NCBI GenBank assembly: GCA_963780715.1
Contig: CAWADK010000002.1
Span: forward strand, 146,048-210,047
Direction: 5' to 3'
Origin: JALORV01 sp963780715
Lineage (GTDB): Bacteria > Pseudomonadota > Gammaproteobacteria > Burkholderiales > Burkholderiaceae_F
DNA: 64,000 bases
The notes beneath the pieces were generated by a model. The model was not told where the DNA came from. It did no database searches and saw nothing but the letters and a program-made list of their open reading frames with translations. The translations under genes and the position numbers were made by a program. This document shows positions 26,704 to 35,720 of this stretch, piece by piece (the first letter of the stretch is position 1; every line of letters begins with the position of its first letter).

Positions 26704-28935
26704 ATGAACCGGAAGCTCGCCATCATTGCGCTGATCGCACTCGCGATCGGGCTCTTCTTCGCCTTCGACCTCGGGCGTTACTTCGATCTCGCGTACCTGA
26801 AGAGCCAGCAGGCCGCCTTCGCGGCGTTCTATGCCAGCCACCCGGCCGCGACGATCGCCGCCTACTTCCTCCTCTATGTCGCGGTGGCGGCGCTGTCGCT
26901 TCCCGGCGCCGTCGTCCTGACGCTGGCCGGTGGTGCGCTGTTCGGGTTCTGGGTCGGGCTCATCGTCGTGTCGTTCGCGTCGAGCCTCGGCGCCCTGCTG
27001 GCGATGCTCGCCGCCCGCCTCGTGCTGGGCGAATCGGTGCAGCGACGTTTCGGCACACAGCTCGCCGCGATCAATGCCGGCATTGCACGCGACGGCCCGT
27101 TTTACCTGTTCGCGTTGCGGCTGGTGCCGATCTTCCCGTTCTTCGTCATCAACCTGCTGATGGGCCTGACGAAGATCCGCGCGTCGACCTTCTACTGGGT
27201 GAGCCAGCTCGGCATGCTGCTGGGCACCGCGGTGTACGTCAACGTCGGCACGCAGCTGGCACAGCTCGATTCCCTGCGCGGAGTGCTGTCGCCCGCACTG
27301 CTGCTGTCATTCGTGCTGCTCGGCGTCTTTCCCCTGATCGCGAAGAAGGTCGTCGACCACCTCAGGGCACGCAAGGTCTACGCTCGATGGGCGGACAGCA
27401 GGCCTTCGTCCTTTGACTACAACATGGTCGTCATCGGCGCCGGGTCCGCAGGACTGGTTTCCGCCTACATCGCCGCCGCCACCAAGGCGAGAGTCGCGCT
27501 GGTCGAACGGCACCGCATGGGCGGCGACTGCCTCAACACCGGGTGCGTGCCGAGCAAGGCGCTGATCCGCTCGGCCAAGCTGCTGTCGCACATCGCGCGA
27601 TCGAAGTCGCTGGGTATCGCCGAAGCGAGCGCGAGATTCGACTTCGCTGACGTGATGGAACGCGTGCAGCGGGTGATCGCTGCCATCGAGCCGCACGACT
27701 CGGTCGAGCGTTATTCCGCGCTTGGGGTCGACTGCATCGAAGGCAGCGCGCGGATTACGTCGCCATGGACGGTCGAGGTGCAGACCAACGCCGGGCCCCG
27801 CACGCTGACGACGAAGACCATCGTCATTGCGGCCGGCGCGCGGCCGTTCGTGCCGCCGATCCCGGGGCTCGACGAAGTCGGCTACCTGACTTCCGACACC
27901 GTGTGGAATCTCCGCGAGTTGCCGCGCCGCCTGGTCGTGTTGGGCGGCGGGCCGATCGGCTGCGAGCTGACGCAGGCGTTCGCGCGCTTCGGTTCGCAGG
28001 TGACGCAGGTCGAGATGCTGCCGCGGATCATGATCCGCGAGGACCCGGAGGTCTCGGCACTCGTGAAGCAGAGATTCGAAGCCGAAGGCATCCGTGTGCT
28101 GACCGGGCACAAGGCCAGCCGGTTCCACCTCGAAGGCGGCGAGAAGGTCCTGCTGGCCGAGCACGGCGGCCAGGAAGTGCGCATCCCGTTTGACGCCGTG
28201 ATCGTGGCGGTCGGCCGCATCGCCAACACGCAGGGCTACGGGCTCGAAGAACTCGGCATAGGTACCACCAAGGCACGCACCGTCGAGACCGACGACTACC
28301 TGCAGACGATCTATCCGAACATCCTGGCGTGTGGCGACGTGGCCGGTCCGTACCAGTTCACGCACACCGCCTCGCACCAGGCGTGGTACGCGGCCGTCAA
28401 CGGGCTGTTCGGGGCGTTCCGCCGCTTCAAGGCCGACTACCGCGTGATCCCGTGGGCCACATTCACGGAGCCCGAGGTCGCCCGTGTCGGACTGAACGAA
28501 ACGGAGGCGAAGGAAAAGGGCATCGCCTATACGTCCTCCGTGTATGGCATCGACGATCTCGACCGCGCGATCGCCGACGGGGAAGCCCACGGGCTGGTGA
28601 AGGTGCTGACGACCCCGGGGACCGACACGATCCTCGGCGTCACGATCGTCGGCGAGCACGCGGGCGACCTGATCGCCGAGTACGTGCTGGCGATGAAGCA
28701 TGGCCTTGGCTTGAACCGGATTCTCGGCACGATTCACATCTACCCGACGCTCGCCGAAGCCAACAAGTACGCGGCCGGCGTGTGGAAGCGCGGCACGGTC
28801 ACGCAGGGGCAGTGGACGTTTCTCTCCGCATTCCAGTCCTGGCGACGCGGCGCCACCGGCGTCGGCAGCGTGCTCGCCGCACTTCGCGCCGTGCTGAAGG
28901 ACAAGCGTCCGGCATACTCGACATCGTCACACTGA
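26704..28935 (+). CDS. VTT (TVP38/TMEM64) domain fused to a pyridine nucleotide-disulfide oxidoreductase
   Basis: A 743-residue fusion. Residues 1 to about 225 form a VTT membrane domain with GAVVLTLAGGALFGFWVG and LRLVPIFPFFVINLLMGLTK. From about 238 a flavoprotein follows: VVIGAGSAGLVSAYIAA, the redox pair GGDCLNTGCVPSKAL near 275-281, VVLGGGPIGCEL for NAD(P)H, ILACGDVAG, and the dimer interface IHIYPTLAEANK. The lipoamide dehydrogenase His of HPT is Tyr here, as in some mercuric-reductase-like proteins, so it is not a true LpdA. The substrate is unknown. It lies 126 bases after the phosphoesterase gene. Confidence 0.92.
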   Translation: MNRKLAIIALIALAIGLFFAFDLGRYFDLAYLKSQQAAFAAFYASHPAATIAAYFLLYVAVAALSLPGAVVLTLAGGALFGFWVGLIVVSFASSLGALLAMLAARLVLGESVQRRFGTQLAAINAGIARDGPFYLFALRLVPIFPFFVINLLMGLTKIRASTFYWVSQLGMLLGTAVYVNVGTQLAQLDSLRGVLSPALLLSFVLLGVFPLIAKKVVDHLRARKVYARWADSRPSSFDYNMVVIGAGSAGLVSAYIAAATKARVALVERHRMGGDCLNTGCVPSKALIRSAKLLSHIARSKSLGIAEASARFDFADVMERVQRVIAAIEPHDSVERYSALGVDCIEGSARITSPWTVEVQTNAGPRTLTTKTIVIAAGARPFVPPIPGLDEVGYLTSDTVWNLRELPRRLVVLGGGPIGCELTQAFARFGSQVTQVEMLPRIMIREDPEVSALVKQRFEAEGIRVLTGHKASRFHLEGGEKVLLAEHGGQEVRIPFDAVIVAVGRIANTQGYGLEELGIGTTKARTVETDDYLQTIYPNILACGDVAGPYQFTHTASHQAWYAAVNGLFGAFRRFKADYRVIPWATFTEPEVARVGLNETEAKEKGIAYTSSVYGIDDLDRAIADGEAHGLVKVLTTPGTDTILGVTIVGEHAGDLIAEYVLAMKHGLGLNRILGTIHIYPTLAEANKYAAGVWKRGTVTQGQWTFLSAFQSWRRGATGVGSVLAALRAVLKDKRPAYSTSSH

Positions 28936-28963
28936 CGATGACCTGCGCGCGGCCACACGGGAC

Positions 28964-29695
28964 ATGACAACGGATGCGACGATCGAGGCGGGAGCGCGCC
29001 CACGAACGCCAGCGCTCGGGGCCGAACGCGTCGCGCTGGCCCTCGGCATGACCGGCGCGCTGGGCGAAGAACTGCTGGCGGCGCTGGTCGGCTCCCCCAG
29101 TTACCGGCTGGTTCACGTCGCCGTGACACAGACCATCGTTTCCGCTGCCTCGAAGTTCCATCCCTGGCTGGTCGGGTCTTCGCCCGTCACGGCGGACGAC
29201 GCTTTCGTCTGCTTGACCGATGACGCCGTGCCGCGTACGCACACGTCGCCGCTGCAGCGCTACGGCAACGATCAGCTGCTCGCTGCCGCGCGTGCAGCGC
29301 GCGACGCCGGCGCACGTCGCCTGGTCGTCATCGCTCCGCTGTCCGCCCTGCTGCAGCTCAACGCGGCATCGCACAGCGTGTCGAGCGAGCAGGAACTGGC
29401 GCTGGTAGAGATGAGATTCGAGACCCTGGTCATCGTGCGGCCGACCCGCGACGAGATCGAAGACTCGAAGGCGCCATGGCTGCAACGCACCGTGAGCTCG
29501 CTCGGGCGCAGCGTGCTGGAAATCATGCTGCCGGCCCAGGTGCAGGCGCTGCGACCGAAGACGGCCGCGCTTGCGATCCTGACGGCGGTCGAACGCATGC
29601 CGCCCGGTGTACATGTCATCGGCGCGCGGGAGTTGACAGACATCGTCGCGGAAACGATGCCGGCCCTGCTGCCCAAGCGGCCCCGGCTGCGCTGA
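28964..29695 (+). CDS. NAD(P)-binding Rossmann-like protein (HTATIP2/SDR-like)
   Basis: A 243-residue protein with VALALGMTGALGEELLAAL as a glycine-rich nucleotide loop near residue 25, FVCLTDDAVPR, an AARAARDAGARRLVVIAPLSA strand-helix pair near 110, and the closing LLPKRPRLR. This is the arrangement of atypical short-chain dehydrogenases related to HTATIP2. The classical YxxxK is not evident, so catalysis is doubtful. It follows the fusion gene by 28 bases and is followed by a GC-rich hairpin before the glycosyltransferases. Confidence 0.65.
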   Translation: MTTDATIEAGARPRTPALGAERVALALGMTGALGEELLAALVGSPSYRLVHVAVTQTIVSAASKFHPWLVGSSPVTADDAFVCLTDDAVPRTHTSPLQRYGNDQLLAAARAARDAGARRLVVIAPLSALLQLNAASHSVSSEQELALVEMRFETLVIVRPTRDEIEDSKAPWLQRTVSSLGRSVLEIMLPAQVQALRPKTAALAILTAVERMPPGVHVIGARELTDIVAETMPALLPKRPRLR

Positions 29696-29729
29696 GATGA
29701 AACAGCCCCAACGCTCGCATCGGCTCGCT

Positions 29730-29744
29730 GCCCCCCGAGGGGGC
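29730..29744 (+). terminator. GC hairpin between the dehydrogenase-like and glycosyltransferase genes
   Basis: GCCCCC (29730-29735) pairs with GGGGGC (29739-29744) around CGA, with a flanking CAGCCCC/GGGGCTG possibility. No T-run follows, so it may be an attenuator, an mRNA stabiliser or a repeat. GC hairpins of this kind are frequent in Burkholderiales spacers. Confidence 0.4.
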
Positions 29745-29775
29745 TGTCAGTGGCTTCGGACGGCCGGCCACTGAC

Positions 29776-30459
29776 ATGCACCTGGCGATCATCGTTCCGG
29801 TGCTGAACGAGGCTGACGGCGTCGGCCGGACGCTCGCGGGATTGCAGCCGCTGCGCGCGCGCGGGGCGCGCGTCGTTGTCGTCGACGGCGGCAGCCCGGA
29901 TGGCACGGCCGACGTCGCGCGGCCCCTCGCCGACGACGTCATCGTCGCGGCGCGCGGCCGTGCGCGCCAGATGAACGCGGGCGCGCAGCACATCGGCGAC
30001 GCGGCGGATGTGCTGCTCTTCCTGCATGCCGACACCCGACTGCCGCCGGACGCGGACCAGCGCATCGCCGATGCGATCGCCCAAGGCGCGCGCTGGGGAC
30101 GCTTCGATGTCCGCATCGAAGGCCGCGCGGTGCTGCTTCGCTGCGTGGCGCGCTTCATGAACTGGCGCTCCCGCCTGACCGGCATCTGCACCGGTGACCA
30201 GGCGATCTTCGTCGAGCGCGTACTGTTCGAGTCGCTCGGCGGTTTCGCGGACCAGCCCCTGATGGAGGACATCGAGTTCACGCGGCGCGCCCGGCAAATC
30301 GCGTGGCCCGTCGCGCTGAGCGGCGCCATCACCTCGGGTCGGCGCTGGGAACAGCGCGGCGTCTGGCCCACGATCCGGCAGATGTGGTCGCTGCGCTGGC
30401 GCTACTGGCGTGGGGCCGATCCAGCCGCGCTGGCACGCGAATACCGGAACGTGCGCTGA
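29776..30459 (+). CDS. Family 2 glycosyltransferase, arsenosugar-associated (TIGR04283 type)
   Basis: A 227-residue GT-A enzyme. Signatures are IIVPVLNEADGVGRTL at the start, VVDGGSPDGTADVA near 40, LFLHADTRLPP (the Asp-x-Asp-like metal site) near 86, GDQAIFVERVLFESLGGF near 142 and LMEDIEFTRRAR near 165, ending in GRRWEQRGVW. This combination matches the short GT2 group commonly found beside ArsS genes. The sugar donor and acceptor are unknown. It overlaps the next gene by one base. Confidence 0.88.
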   Translation: MHLAIIVPVLNEADGVGRTLAGLQPLRARGARVVVVDGGSPDGTADVARPLADDVIVAARGRARQMNAGAQHIGDAADVLLFLHADTRLPPDADQRIADAIAQGARWGRFDVRIEGRAVLLRCVARFMNWRSRLTGICTGDQAIFVERVLFESLGGFADQPLMEDIEFTRRARQIAWPVALSGAITSGRRWEQRGVWPTIRQMWSLRWRYWRGADPAALAREYRNVR

Positions 30460-31082
30460 TGCCCGGGACGCAGGTCGCCGTGCTGGCGCGTGCCGCGATT
30501 CCCGGTGCCGCCAAGACACGCTTGATTTCCGCCGTGGGCGCAGCAGGCGCTGCCGCCCTGCAGGCGCATCTGACGGAACTCGCGCTCCGCCGCGCCTGCG
30601 CTACGCAGCATCAGGTGCTGCTGTGGCTGGCCGGCGCGCCCGACCCTGCAGTGACGCGGCTCGCGCACGAGCTAGGCGTCGAGATCCGGCCTCAGCCTGA
30701 CGGCGATCTCGGCGAACGCATGCTGGCCGCGCTGTGCCATGCGCAGGCGTGCGACCGCCGGGGCATCGTCATCGGCACCGACTGTCCCGCACAGTCGGAG
30801 GCGGATATCGAGCACGCCGGAGCGCTGCTTGCCGAGTACGACGTCGTGCTGCAGCCCGCGCACGACGGCGGCTACGTGATGATCGGCATGGCGCTGCCAC
30901 GCCCGGAACTCTTCGCAGAGATGCCATGGGGTACCGATGCCGTGCTTGCGGCAACGCGCGAACGCATTCGCGCCTTGAGATTGCGGCACGCCGAACTGCG
31001 CACGCTGCCCGACCTCGATCGGCCCGAAGACATCGCTGTCGCGCTGGAGCACGGCTGGATCGAACGCGGAGCCTGGGCGTGA
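30459..31082 (+). CDS. DUF2064 / TIGR04282-type glycosyltransferase
   Basis: A 207-residue protein. The start VAVLARAAIPGAAKTRL resembles nucleotidyltransferases, with GDLGERMLAAL near 88, IGTDCPAQSEADI near 105, LQPAHDGGYVMIGM near 133 and MPWGTDAVLAAT near 158, all typical of DUF2064. It pairs with the preceding GT2 gene in many ArsS neighbourhoods, and the two overlap by one base here (TGATG). It probably acts on the same sugar-containing product. The exact reaction is untested. Confidence 0.86.
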   Translation: MPGTQVAVLARAAIPGAAKTRLISAVGAAGAAALQAHLTELALRRACATQHQVLLWLAGAPDPAVTRLAHELGVEIRPQPDGDLGERMLAALCHAQACDRRGIVIGTDCPAQSEADIEHAGALLAEYDVVLQPAHDGGYVMIGMALPRPELFAEMPWGTDAVLAATRERIRALRLRHAELRTLPDLDRPEDIAVALEHGWIERGAWA

Positions 31083-31807
31083 AGCGGATCGCCGCCTGCG
31101 TCGTCTTCGCTCTCTGCGGTGCAGCCTTCGCACAGACCGGCGCGGTCGCTCCGCTGTCGGCTTCGACCGACGGCCGCATCCTGCCACCGTGGCGGGTGAT
31201 CGCCCTGCCCAAGATCCCGCGCCAGACGCAGTACAGCGTTGTCACGTTCGATGACCGGCGCGTCGTGAAGGCCGAAGCCGAGGCTTCGTACGCCAACGTG
31301 CTGCATGCACTGACCGCGGATACCGACGCGACCCCGATTTTGCGCTGGAGCTGGCGGGTCGAGCGCTTTCCGGCACGATCCGACCTCACCACCAAATCCG
31401 GCGACGACCTCGCCGCCAAGGTCTGCGTGCTGTTCGACCTGCCGCTGGCACGACTGTCCTTCTTCGACCGAGTGAAGATCGAGCTCGGGCGGCGGCTCTT
31501 CAAACTCGACCTGCCTGCCGCGACAATCTGCTATGTATGGGATCGAACGCTGCCGCCCGGAACCTGGCTGCCGAACGTGTATACCAATCGAGTGCGTATG
31601 CTGGTACTGCGTTCAGGGAAGGTCGGCGACCAGGGACGATGGTTCGACGAGCGGCGCGATCTGCGCGCCGATTTCGTCCGCGCCTTCGGTGCCGAGGCCG
31701 ATGGTGGCCTGCCCCCGATCGCGGCGATCGGGTTCGCCACCGACGCCGACAACACGGGCGATTCCGCGCTGGCCTATTTCGGCGACATCACATTGGAGAA
31801 GGATTGA
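31079..31807 (+). CDS. DUF3047 exported protein
   Basis: A 242-residue protein with a signal peptide of about 19 residues ending AAFAQ. The DUF3047 pattern follows: LPPWRVIALPKIPRQTQYSV, ILRWSWRVERFPARSDL near 92, DLAAKVCVLFDLP, ATICYVWDRTLPPGTWLPN near 150, and a closing IGFATDADNTGDSALAYFGDI. It is predicted periplasmic; function unknown. It starts with GTG at 31079 inside the end of the previous gene (four-base overlap) and overlaps the next gene too, so it is embedded in the operon. Confidence 0.85.
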   Translation: MKRIAACVVFALCGAAFAQTGAVAPLSASTDGRILPPWRVIALPKIPRQTQYSVVTFDDRRVVKAEAEASYANVLHALTADTDATPILRWSWRVERFPARSDLTTKSGDDLAAKVCVLFDLPLARLSFFDRVKIELGRRLFKLDLPAATICYVWDRTLPPGTWLPNVYTNRVRMLVLRSGKVGDQGRWFDERRDLRADFVRAFGAEADGGLPPIAAIGFATDADNTGDSALAYFGDITLEKD

Positions 31808-32907
31808 AACGAATCCTGCTGGCCGGCGGCGGCCACGCGCACGTTTTCGTACTGCGCGAACTCGCTCGACGGCGCGTGCCAGACCTGGACGTGACGCTGC
31901 TGACTCCGTACGACCGGCAGCTTTACAGCGGCATGCTGCCGGGATGGATTGCCGGGCACTACACGCTCGACGACCTCACGATCCCGCTGCAACCGCTGGC
32001 GAACGCCGCCGGTGTGCGGCTGACGCTGGATCGTCTGGTCGGTCTCGACCTGCTGGAACGACACGCAATCACGGAGCGGGGCGCCGCGATTCCCTTTGAC
32101 ACCGTTTCCCTGGCGACGGGTTCATCGATCGCCGCCGGTGCGATCGAAGGCGCCGAACGCTTCGCCCGCCTGCTGCGGCCAACGCCCGAGTTCGTTGCCG
32201 CGTGGACCGCGCTGGCTCCTCGTCTCGCGGAGGCCGATCGGCCAAAGATCACGGTGGTCGGCGCGGGTGCCGGCGGCATTGAGGTCGCGCTCGCCGCCGC
32301 GCACGCGATGAAGCGTGCCGGCAATGGCGCACAGGTCCAGATTGTCACCGGCGGTGCATTGCTGCCGGGGCACAGCCATCGCGTTCGCGCACTGGTCACC
32401 GCGGCGCTGATGAGAGAGCAGGTCCGCGTCATCGACACGGTCGCGACGCGCATTGCGAGCGGGCATGTAGAGCTGCTGAACAGCTCGCCACTGACGACCG
32501 ATGTGACGCTGATGGCCTGCGGCGCGGCCCCACCACCCTGGCTGCACGACACCGGTCTGGCGCAGGATGAAAACGGCTTCCTCGCTGTCGACCGCCATCT
32601 GCGGTCCGTTTCGCACGAAGCGGTTTTTGGCGCGGGAGACATTGCATCGATCGTCGGCGCGCCGCGCGCCCGCTCCGGTGTCTATGCCGTGCGCGCCGGC
32701 CCGCCGCTGGCAGACAACCTGATCCGCCGTGCCCAGGGCAAGGCGTTGCGCAGCTACTCGCCACAGCGCAGTGCCCTTTATCTGCTCGCCACCGGACCGA
32801 AGCACGCGATCGCGTCGTGGAACCAGTTCGCGTGGCAGGGCAATTGGCTCTGGCGCTGGAAAGACCGCATCGATCGTGGTTTCATCGCAGCCTGTCGAAC
32901 CCAGTGA
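31804..32907 (+). CDS. FAD-dependent pyridine nucleotide oxidoreductase (SelD N-terminal domain type)
   Basis: A 367-residue flavoprotein. It begins KRILLAGGGHAHVFVLREL, then LLTPYDRQLYSGMLPGWIAG near 33-52, the NAD(P)H site ITVVGAGAGGIEVALAAAH near 150, VTLMACGAAPPPWL near 235 and AVFGAGDIASI near 277. This is the stand-alone form of the NDH-like domain that elsewhere is fused to selenide water dikinase. The start is an unusual TTG at 31804, overlapping the DUF3047 stop by four bases, chosen because it gives the exact family N-terminus. The electron acceptor is unknown. Confidence 0.85.
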   Translation: MKRILLAGGGHAHVFVLRELARRRVPDLDVTLLTPYDRQLYSGMLPGWIAGHYTLDDLTIPLQPLANAAGVRLTLDRLVGLDLLERHAITERGAAIPFDTVSLATGSSIAAGAIEGAERFARLLRPTPEFVAAWTALAPRLAEADRPKITVVGAGAGGIEVALAAAHAMKRAGNGAQVQIVTGGALLPGHSHRVRALVTAALMREQVRVIDTVATRIASGHVELLNSSPLTTDVTLMACGAAPPPWLHDTGLAQDENGFLAVDRHLRSVSHEAVFGAGDIASIVGAPRARSGVYAVRAGPPLADNLIRRAQGKALRSYSPQRSALYLLATGPKHAIASWNQFAWQGNWLWRWKDRIDRGFIAACRTQ

Positions 32908-32914
32908 GATCCTG

Positions 32915-33412
32915 ATGCGTGCCCTCACCATAGTCGGATTCGTCGTCATCCTCGCGCCGCTGCTGATCCTGGCCGCCGGCCAGTTGGGCTGGCTGGCGGG
33001 ACACGCCCCGACCGACCTCGGCGTGCGCGACGGCAAGCTCAAGCCACCATCGCGCACCGACAACAGCGTCAGCAGCCAGGCCACGCTGTGGCCCGAGGGC
33101 GAACATGCCAGCCGTTACGCCGAGATCGCGCCGCTGGCGACGGGTGGCAACGGGAGCGCTGCCATGGGCCGCCTGCGCGCCCTGCTCGCCGCTTGGCCCG
33201 GCGCCCGCGTCGTCGAGGACCGCGCCGACTATCTGCGCGTCGAGTTCATGACGCGCTGGTTGCGCTTCGTCGACGACGCCGAGTTCTGGTTCGATCCAGC
33301 GACCAACGTCATCCACGTGCGGTCGGCCTCGCGCCTCGGTCGCAAGGACTTCGGCGTCAACCGGGCGCGCATCGAATCGATCCGCGCCCAGCTGCATACC
33401 GCAGGCACGTGA
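32915..33412 (+). CDS. DUF1499 family membrane-anchored protein
   Basis: A 165-residue protein with an N-terminal membrane helix (about residues 5-27), then LGVRDGKLKPPSRTDNSVSS, which is the DUF1499 opening, YLRVEFMTRWLRFVDDAEFWFD near 105 and IHVRSASRLGRKDFGVNRARIE near 130. The family is widespread and uncharacterised. It starts at ATG 32915, eight bases after the flavoprotein stop, and appears to close the ArsS gene run. Confidence 0.85.
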   Translation: MRALTIVGFVVILAPLLILAAGQLGWLAGHAPTDLGVRDGKLKPPSRTDNSVSSQATLWPEGEHASRYAEIAPLATGGNGSAAMGRLRALLAAWPGARVVEDRADYLRVEFMTRWLRFVDDAEFWFDPATNVIHVRSASRLGRKDFGVNRARIESIRAQLHTAGT

Positions 33413-33499
33413 GGCAGGGCGGCAGGACGGACGACGGAGGATCAAGCAGAGGCGCAGCTCTGCCGAAAATCAAGGTACCTCGACTGTTTCGGTGCCGCC

Positions 33500-34057
33500 A
33501 TGACATCGCTCGCCGCTCGCCTGGTTCCCGTCCTGGCCCTCGCGTTGTGCGCCCCGGTCTGGGCCGACCCACCGCCTCATGCCAAGGCCCATGGCTGGCG
33601 CAAGAAGAACGATCCAACCTATGTCGGCTATACCGGCAAGTCCTGGCCGCAGGACTATGGCGTGATCTCGGGTCAATGCCAGACCGACGTCATTCTCGGC
33701 GTGGCGGGGGCCGCGGTGGGAGGCGTCATTGGCTCACAGATCGGCGACGGCGCAGGTCGCACCGTCGCCACGATCGCCGGTGCCGCCCTCGGAGCCATTG
33801 TCGGTTCCAGCGTCGGGCGTCAGCTCGACCAGGGTGACCAGGCCTGCATCGGCCACTCACTCGAACTCGCGCCATCTGGCCAGGCCGTGCGCTGGACCAG
33901 CGCGAGTGGCGGTGCCAGCTACCTACTTATGCCGGTCAAGGACGTCGGCACCGACTGCCGCGAATTCAGGCTCGAAGCCAGCGCGAACGGCAAGCGGTCC
34001 TGGGGCACCAAGGTTGCCTGTCGCAGCGGCGACGGGGTCTGGAAACTGCGGAGCTGA
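33500..34057 (+). CDS. Glycine-zipper 2TM domain outer-membrane-type protein
   Basis: A 185-residue exported protein with a signal peptide of about 21 residues (VLALALCAPVWA). The glycine-rich stretch VILGVAGAAVGGVIGSQIGD followed by TIAGAALGAIVGSSVGRQLD at about residues 64-105 is the glycine-zipper 2TM motif seen in outer-membrane proteins of the SlyB/RcnB-like kind. Two C-terminal cysteines could form a disulfide. A perfect inverted repeat CCGCGATC/GATCGCGG directly follows the stop (34059-34075). Confidence 0.8.
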   Translation: MTSLAARLVPVLALALCAPVWADPPPHAKAHGWRKKNDPTYVGYTGKSWPQDYGVISGQCQTDVILGVAGAAVGGVIGSQIGDGAGRTVATIAGAALGAIVGSSVGRQLDQGDQACIGHSLELAPSGQAVRWTSASGGASYLLMPVKDVGTDCREFRLEASANGKRSWGTKVACRSGDGVWKLRS

Positions 34058-34340
34058 ACCGCGATCGGATCGCGGCTGGAGCGCGACCCGCGGCCAAAAT
34101 GGCAGCGTTCCGGAGGGGACGGTGTCGCTGCGACAGATAGACACCGCTGACCGACTGTTGTGACCTGCCGCGCGCCGAGATGATCGAGGCTCAGTACGTC
34201 GGCAATCGCGACGAATCGGTGCGCAGGCACCGCATTCAGACTCACGTCGCTGCTGAACTCGACTTCGTCATCGCGACGAGCTGGCTGTTGCCGGCTGGAG
34301 CCGTTTCCGGGTCGCGCACGTCTCCACCGATGCGTGGCAG

Positions 34341-35036
34341 TCAGTCATCAAGCGCCCGCTCGGCAGCGCGGCGCGCATGGATGCGAGTGGTGTCGAAGAG
34401 TGGTACCGCCGCGTCTTCCTGCCCGACCAGCAGCGTGATCTCTGTACATCCCAGGATGATCGCCTCGGCGCCGTCGCCGACCAACTCGGCCATGACTCTG
34501 CGGTATTCCGCTCGTGAGCCGTCGTCGACTCTGCCGAGACACAGTTCGTCGTAGATGACCCGGTGAACGATCTGGCGGTCCTTTTCGTCGGGTACGAGGA
34601 CGCGAAGTCCGAAGTTCTGGCGGAGGCGGTCCTTGTAGAAGTCCTGCTCCATCGTGAATCGCGTGCCAAGCAGGCCCACGGTCGAGAAACCCGCCCGCTT
34701 GATCGCCTCACCGGTTGCATCCGCAATATGGAGCAACGGAATCCCGACCGCCGCCTCGATGGCGGGGGCGACCTTATGCATCGTGTTGGTACACAGCACG
34801 AGCAGGTCAGCGCCCGCCTTCTCGACGGACCGAGCGACGCCGGCCAGGGTAGTTCCTGCCTCGACCCAGTCTCCGGAATGTTGCAGCCGTTCGATGTCGT
34901 GGAAGTCGACGCTGTACAGAATGATCCGGGCCGAATGCAAGCCGCCCAGGCGCTCCCTGGTGACCTCGTTGATCTGGCGGTAGTACGGAACCGTCGACTC
35001 CCAGCTCATGCCGCCGATCAGGCCGATGATCTTCAA
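34341..35036 (-). CDS. Aspartate/glutamate racemase family protein
   Basis: A 231-residue cofactor-independent racemase. The start IGLIGGMSWESTVPYYRQIN is characteristic of the YgeA/aspartate racemase group. The two catalytic cysteines are in VLCTNTMHK (near residue 83) and ILGCTEITLL (near 195), both present. Such enzymes interconvert L- and D-aspartate or homoserine-type substrates. The coding DNA is somewhat less GC-rich than its neighbours. The 283 bases between it and the glycine-zipper gene hold no recognisable gene. Confidence 0.9.
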   Translation of the reverse strand: MKIIGLIGGMSWESTVPYYRQINEVTRERLGGLHSARIILYSVDFHDIERLQHSGDWVEAGTTLAGVARSVEKAGADLLVLCTNTMHKVAPAIEAAVGIPLLHIADATGEAIKRAGFSTVGLLGTRFTMEQDFYKDRLRQNFGLRVLVPDEKDRQIVHRVIYDELCLGRVDDGSRAEYRRVMAELVGDGAEAIILGCTEITLLVGQEDAAVPLFDTTRIHARRAAERALDD

Positions 35037-35142
35037 CGGCCACGCTCGACCTGGGCTCGAAACCGAGTCCGTTGCGATTTCCGTAGAACCATGGGAGGAA
35101 GCCGGGGTGAGCTTTCCCGCAGCGGCCGCGCCTCCGAGTGCC

Positions 35143-35652
35143 CTACTTCAGCAGGCTTCGGAGCATCCACGCCGTTTTCTCGTGGATCTGCAAGCGCTGG
35201 GTGAGCAGGTCAGCGGTCGACTCGTCCCCGGCCTTGTCCACCGCTGGAAAGACCTTGCGCGCCGTGCGCGCCACGGCCTCGTGTCCGCTGACGAGCAGCC
35301 GCACCATGTCCATCGCCTCGGGCACGCCCGGCGTCTCGTCGATCGACGTCAGCCGCGCGAACTCGCTGTTGGTTCCGGGCGCCGGGTAACCCAGCGAACG
35401 GATGCGCTCGGCGATGGCGTCGAGTGCGTTCCACAGTTCCGTGTACTGGTCCATGAACATCAGGTGCAGCGTATTGAACATCGGACCTTCGACGTTCCAG
35501 TGAAAGTTGTGCGTCTTCAGGTACAGCGAGTAGGAGTCGGCCAGCACGCGCGACAGACCGTCAACGATCTTCGCTCGGTCCTTGTCCGCGATGCCGATGT
35601 CGATGTTGGGCGCACCGTTCATGCCCGCTGCTGTCTTGCCCTTCTTGGCCAT
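35143..35652 (-). CDS. dps: Dps family DNA-binding ferritin-like protein
   Basis: A 169-residue miniferritin that stores iron, consumes peroxide and coats DNA. The ferroxidase ligands lie in LYLKTHNFHWNVEGPMFN near 44 and MDQYTELWNALDAIAERI near 67, both conserved. ATG 35652 is chosen because GGAGG sits seven bases upstream; an in-frame ATG at 35676 would add eight residues. It lies downstream of oxyR on the same strand with a 68-base spacer that contains a TACGAT -10 candidate. Regulation by OxyR is expected from the family and the position. Confidence 0.93.
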   Translation of the reverse strand: MAKKGKTAAGMNGAPNIDIGIADKDRAKIVDGLSRVLADSYSLYLKTHNFHWNVEGPMFNTLHLMFMDQYTELWNALDAIAERIRSLGYPAPGTNSEFARLTSIDETPGVPEAMDMVRLLVSGHEAVARTARKVFPAVDKAGDESTADLLTQRLQIHEKTAWMLRSLLK

Positions 35653-35720
35653 TGCAACCTCCGTTGAATACTTCACTCACATCGTAGCGACTGCCCCGCG
35701 CACTGGCTAATCGGGAATCT

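Noticed and set aside
29696..29775. GC hairpin as a possible insertion-sequence end
   Set aside because: No transposase, target duplication or second end is present; simple hairpins of this sort are common in such spacers.
34058..34340. Small ORFs on both strands between the glycine-zipper and racemase genes
   Set aside because: They overlap known genes, have no ribosome binding site and no recognisable composition or motif.
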